Positions 11,765-13,345 of a stretch of 13,345 nucleotides of DNA are shown in pieces. The translations under genes and the position numbers were made by a program. Source of the stretch: FEN-680 sp036781505 (GTDB lineage Bacteria; Actinomycetota; Geothermincolia; Fen-727; Anoxymicrobiaceae); NCBI GenBank assembly GCA_036781505.1, contig DAIQAV010000046.1, positions 1 to 13,345 of the forward strand. The letters are read 5' to 3'. How positions within the stretch are numbered: the first letter of the stretch is position 1; each line of letters begins with the position of its first letter. The notes beneath the pieces were generated by a model. That model ran no database searches. It was given only the letters and a program-made list of their open reading frames with translations, and was not told where the DNA came from.

Positions 11765-13345
11765 CTAGATGCTTCTATCGATGCCCAGCACGACCTTCTT
11801 CGCGTCAGGCGCGATGCCGATGGACCTGGCGCCCGGCTCGGTCTTGAATGCGGCCCCGTCGATCTCGCAAGCGGTGATCTCGAACGGGACGTTGATCTCG
11901 ACGGACGAGGGCGGCCTGTCGAAGGAGCCGGGAAGCTCGAAGATGATCGAGTCGTCGCCTGACTCCACCCGGTATGACACCTCGCCGAAGAAGGTCGGGG
12001 CGCCGGAGACCTTGATCTCCGAGCCTGGCGCGAACCACTCGGGCTTGGAGACCGCGAGCAGCGTCAGCTTGTCACCCTCCTCGACCAGCAGCACGTTGCG
12101 CGTGAAGTTCAGGAACTCGCAAACCGCCCAGCCGTGGTGGCCGTCGCCGTAAGCTCCACCCTTCGTCAGCGGGTTTATCGCCTCGGGGAACGTCAGCGTC
12201 GGCGTGGCCATCGTCATCAAGGCGTCGAATATCTTGAGCGCGTAGGGGTCGCGGAGCTTCAGGAAGCACTGCGCCACCTGCAGGGAGAGATAGGCGTTCA
12301 GCCCGCAGTGCAGTATCCCGTGATAGAAGGCGTCGCGATAGAAGTGCTTGTCGACGAGCTCACGCAGAGTGTTGGACATGATCTCCTCGTCGGCGCTGAT
12401 CACGTCCAGCGGGTAAACGCCCGACACCACGCCGATGCTGCCGGAGTCCATGTCCCGGTCCGGCGCTATCGGCATGACCTTGCGGCCCAGCCTCACTTCG
12501 ACCGCCGACCATGAAGCCTCCAGTGAGTCGAGCATCTCGTCCGCGATCCTCTCGCAGTAGGCGGCGTCCCCGGCGAAGCCCAGGTCGCGCGCCGCGCCGG
12601 CGACCGCCCGCAGCCCCCCGATCGCCCAGAAGTCGTCCCAGTAGTAGGTGTCGCCCATGCCGAAGTGCTCGGCGCTGATGCCCGCCGGCAGCAGGCCCCG
12701 CCTGGGGTCGTCCGCGGGCAGGTCCATTACCCTGTTCGCCTCGATCCAGCGCGCGCCTTTCATCAGCGAGGGGTAGACCTCCTTGAGGAATGACGTGTCC
12801 CCGGTTATGCGGTAGTGGTGCACCAGCGTGTACATCGCCTGGCCGTTCGAGTCCCACTCGCCGGAGTGCGAGCGGAAGTAGCCGTCCGGCGTCTGGCGGT
12901 CGGGATAGGTGGTCAGGACGTCGTGGGCTTTGTCCGTGTGCCCGATGCGCTCGAGCGCCGGCACCAGGTAGGCCGCGTCGCGGAACCACATCATGTGATA
13001 GGTCGAGACTCCCGGCGTGATCGAGCGGCCGTCGAACAGCAGCAGCAGGAACGCCTTGTTCACGTCGAATGCCCGCTGGAACGGCTTGTCGGGGACAGAG
13101 ACCTTCATGCCCTCGCCGACCAGCGACGACCAACTGTCCCTCTGCCGCGAGAGCTTCTCCTCTATGAGGCGCACCGATTCGCGCTCGGGCAGCATCCGGT
13201 GAAGGGGCGGGTGGACGCCTGCTGAAAGCGGGCTCGCGAAGCACACCGTGCCGGTGCCGCCGCCGGAAAGGTCCAGGTCGAAGACCGCCGCGCCGCTGGA
13301 GAGCCCGAACGGCTCGCTCACCGACGAGGTGCCCTCGGGCAGGCG
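11765..13345 (-). CDS. Six-hairpin glycosidase-like protein, 5' end outside the window
   Basis: The frame stays open to the right edge of the window, so the N-terminus is missing; at least 526 residues are visible. The part after about 65 residues looks like an (alpha/alpha)6 barrel of the six-hairpin glycosidase superfamily (GH15, GH78, GH63 and relatives): YHMMWFRDAAYLVPALERIG, DGYFRSHSGEWDSNGQAMY, HHYRITGDTSFLKEVYPSLMKGARWIE, then GDTYYWDDFWAIGGLRAV. The acidic residues in GEWDSNG and YYWDDFW are candidates for catalysis. A beta-rich C-terminal domain follows (about the last 110 residues). No secretion signal can be judged without the start. Substrate is not assignable; GTG 13321 is an internal codon or a poor start without a Shine-Dalgarno sequence. 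Its stop lies 74 nt before the rpmB start. Confidence 0.8.
   Translation of the reverse strand, partial: RLPEGTSSVSEPFGLSSGAAVFDLDLSGGGTGTVCFASPLSAGVHPPLHRMLPERESVRLIEEKLSRQRDSWSSLVGEGMKVSVPDKPFQRAFDVNKAFLLLLFDGRSITPGVSTYHMMWFRDAAYLVPALERIGHTDKAHDVLTTYPDRQTPDGYFRSHSGEWDSNGQAMYTLVHHYRITGDTSFLKEVYPSLMKGARWIEANRVMDLPADDPRRGLLPAGISAEHFGMGDTYYWDDFWAIGGLRAVAGAARDLGFAGDAAYCERIADEMLDSLEASWSAVEVRLGRKVMPIAPDRDMDSGSIGVVSGVYPLDVISADEEIMSNTLRELVDKHFYRDAFYHGILHCGLNAYLSLQVAQCFLKLRDPYALKIFDALMTMATPTLTFPEAINPLTKGGAYGDGHHGWAVCEFLNFTRNVLLVEEGDKLTLLAVSKPEWFAPGSEIKVSGAPTFFGEVSYRVESGDDSIIFELPGSFDRPPSSVEINVPFEITACEIDGAAFKTEPGARSIGIAPDAKKVVLGIDRSI

Overview
This is a GC-rich bacterial scaffold piece with dense genes, frequent GTG/TTG starts, strong purine-rich ribosome binding sites and sigma70-like -10 boxes. 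It contains one 10-N assembly gap. A zinc-finger ribosomal protein L28, a DUF3786 protein, a DUF1844 protein and an archaeal-type, His-containing Thi4 together suggest an anaerobic, deep-branching high-GC Gram-positive (Actinomycetota-like) organism, probably from a metagenome assembly. That placement is inference; no taxonomic marker was compared.

Layout. Positions 1-208 hold two near-identical palindromes in opposite orientation (a REP/REPIN-like pair). A DUF3786 gene follows. Next, 976-3967 carries an FGGY-family sugar kinase (interrupted by the N gap) and a RuBisCO-superfamily protein. The latter keeps the Lys-Asp-Glu metal site but has lost several substrate-binding residues, so it looks like a form IV RuBisCO-like protein; it also has a lysine/alanine/proline-rich N-terminal tail. 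A strong intrinsic terminator closes this unit. Then come an HNH endonuclease gene, tRNA-Arg(CCG) with an inverted copy of its T-arm just downstream, and a two-gene unit encoding a small unknown protein and a pilin-like lipoprotein. A DUF1844 gene lies convergent to these on the minus strand.

The second half is a thiamine operon. A promoter at 5899-5927 reads into a TPP riboswitch and an intrinsic terminator, followed by thi4, thiE, thiC, thiL, thiD and a YfcE-type phosphodiesterase. thiD overlaps thiL by 17 bp and the phosphodiesterase overlaps thiD by 4 bp. Together these genes make the thiazole (Thi4) and pyrimidine (ThiC, ThiD) halves, join them (ThiE) and phosphorylate the product to TPP (ThiL). 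Within this operon Thi4 stands in for the ThiG/ThiS/ThiF/ThiH route.

The right end is on the minus strand: rpmB (L28) with its own extended -10 promoter, and the C-terminal part of a six-hairpin glycosidase-like protein that runs off the window.

The best candidate for an undescribed system is the FGGY kinase plus RuBisCO-like protein pair. A kinase making a phosphorylated sugar or sugar acid next to an RLP with altered substrate-binding residues suggests a catabolic or salvage step whose substrate cannot be read from the sequence.
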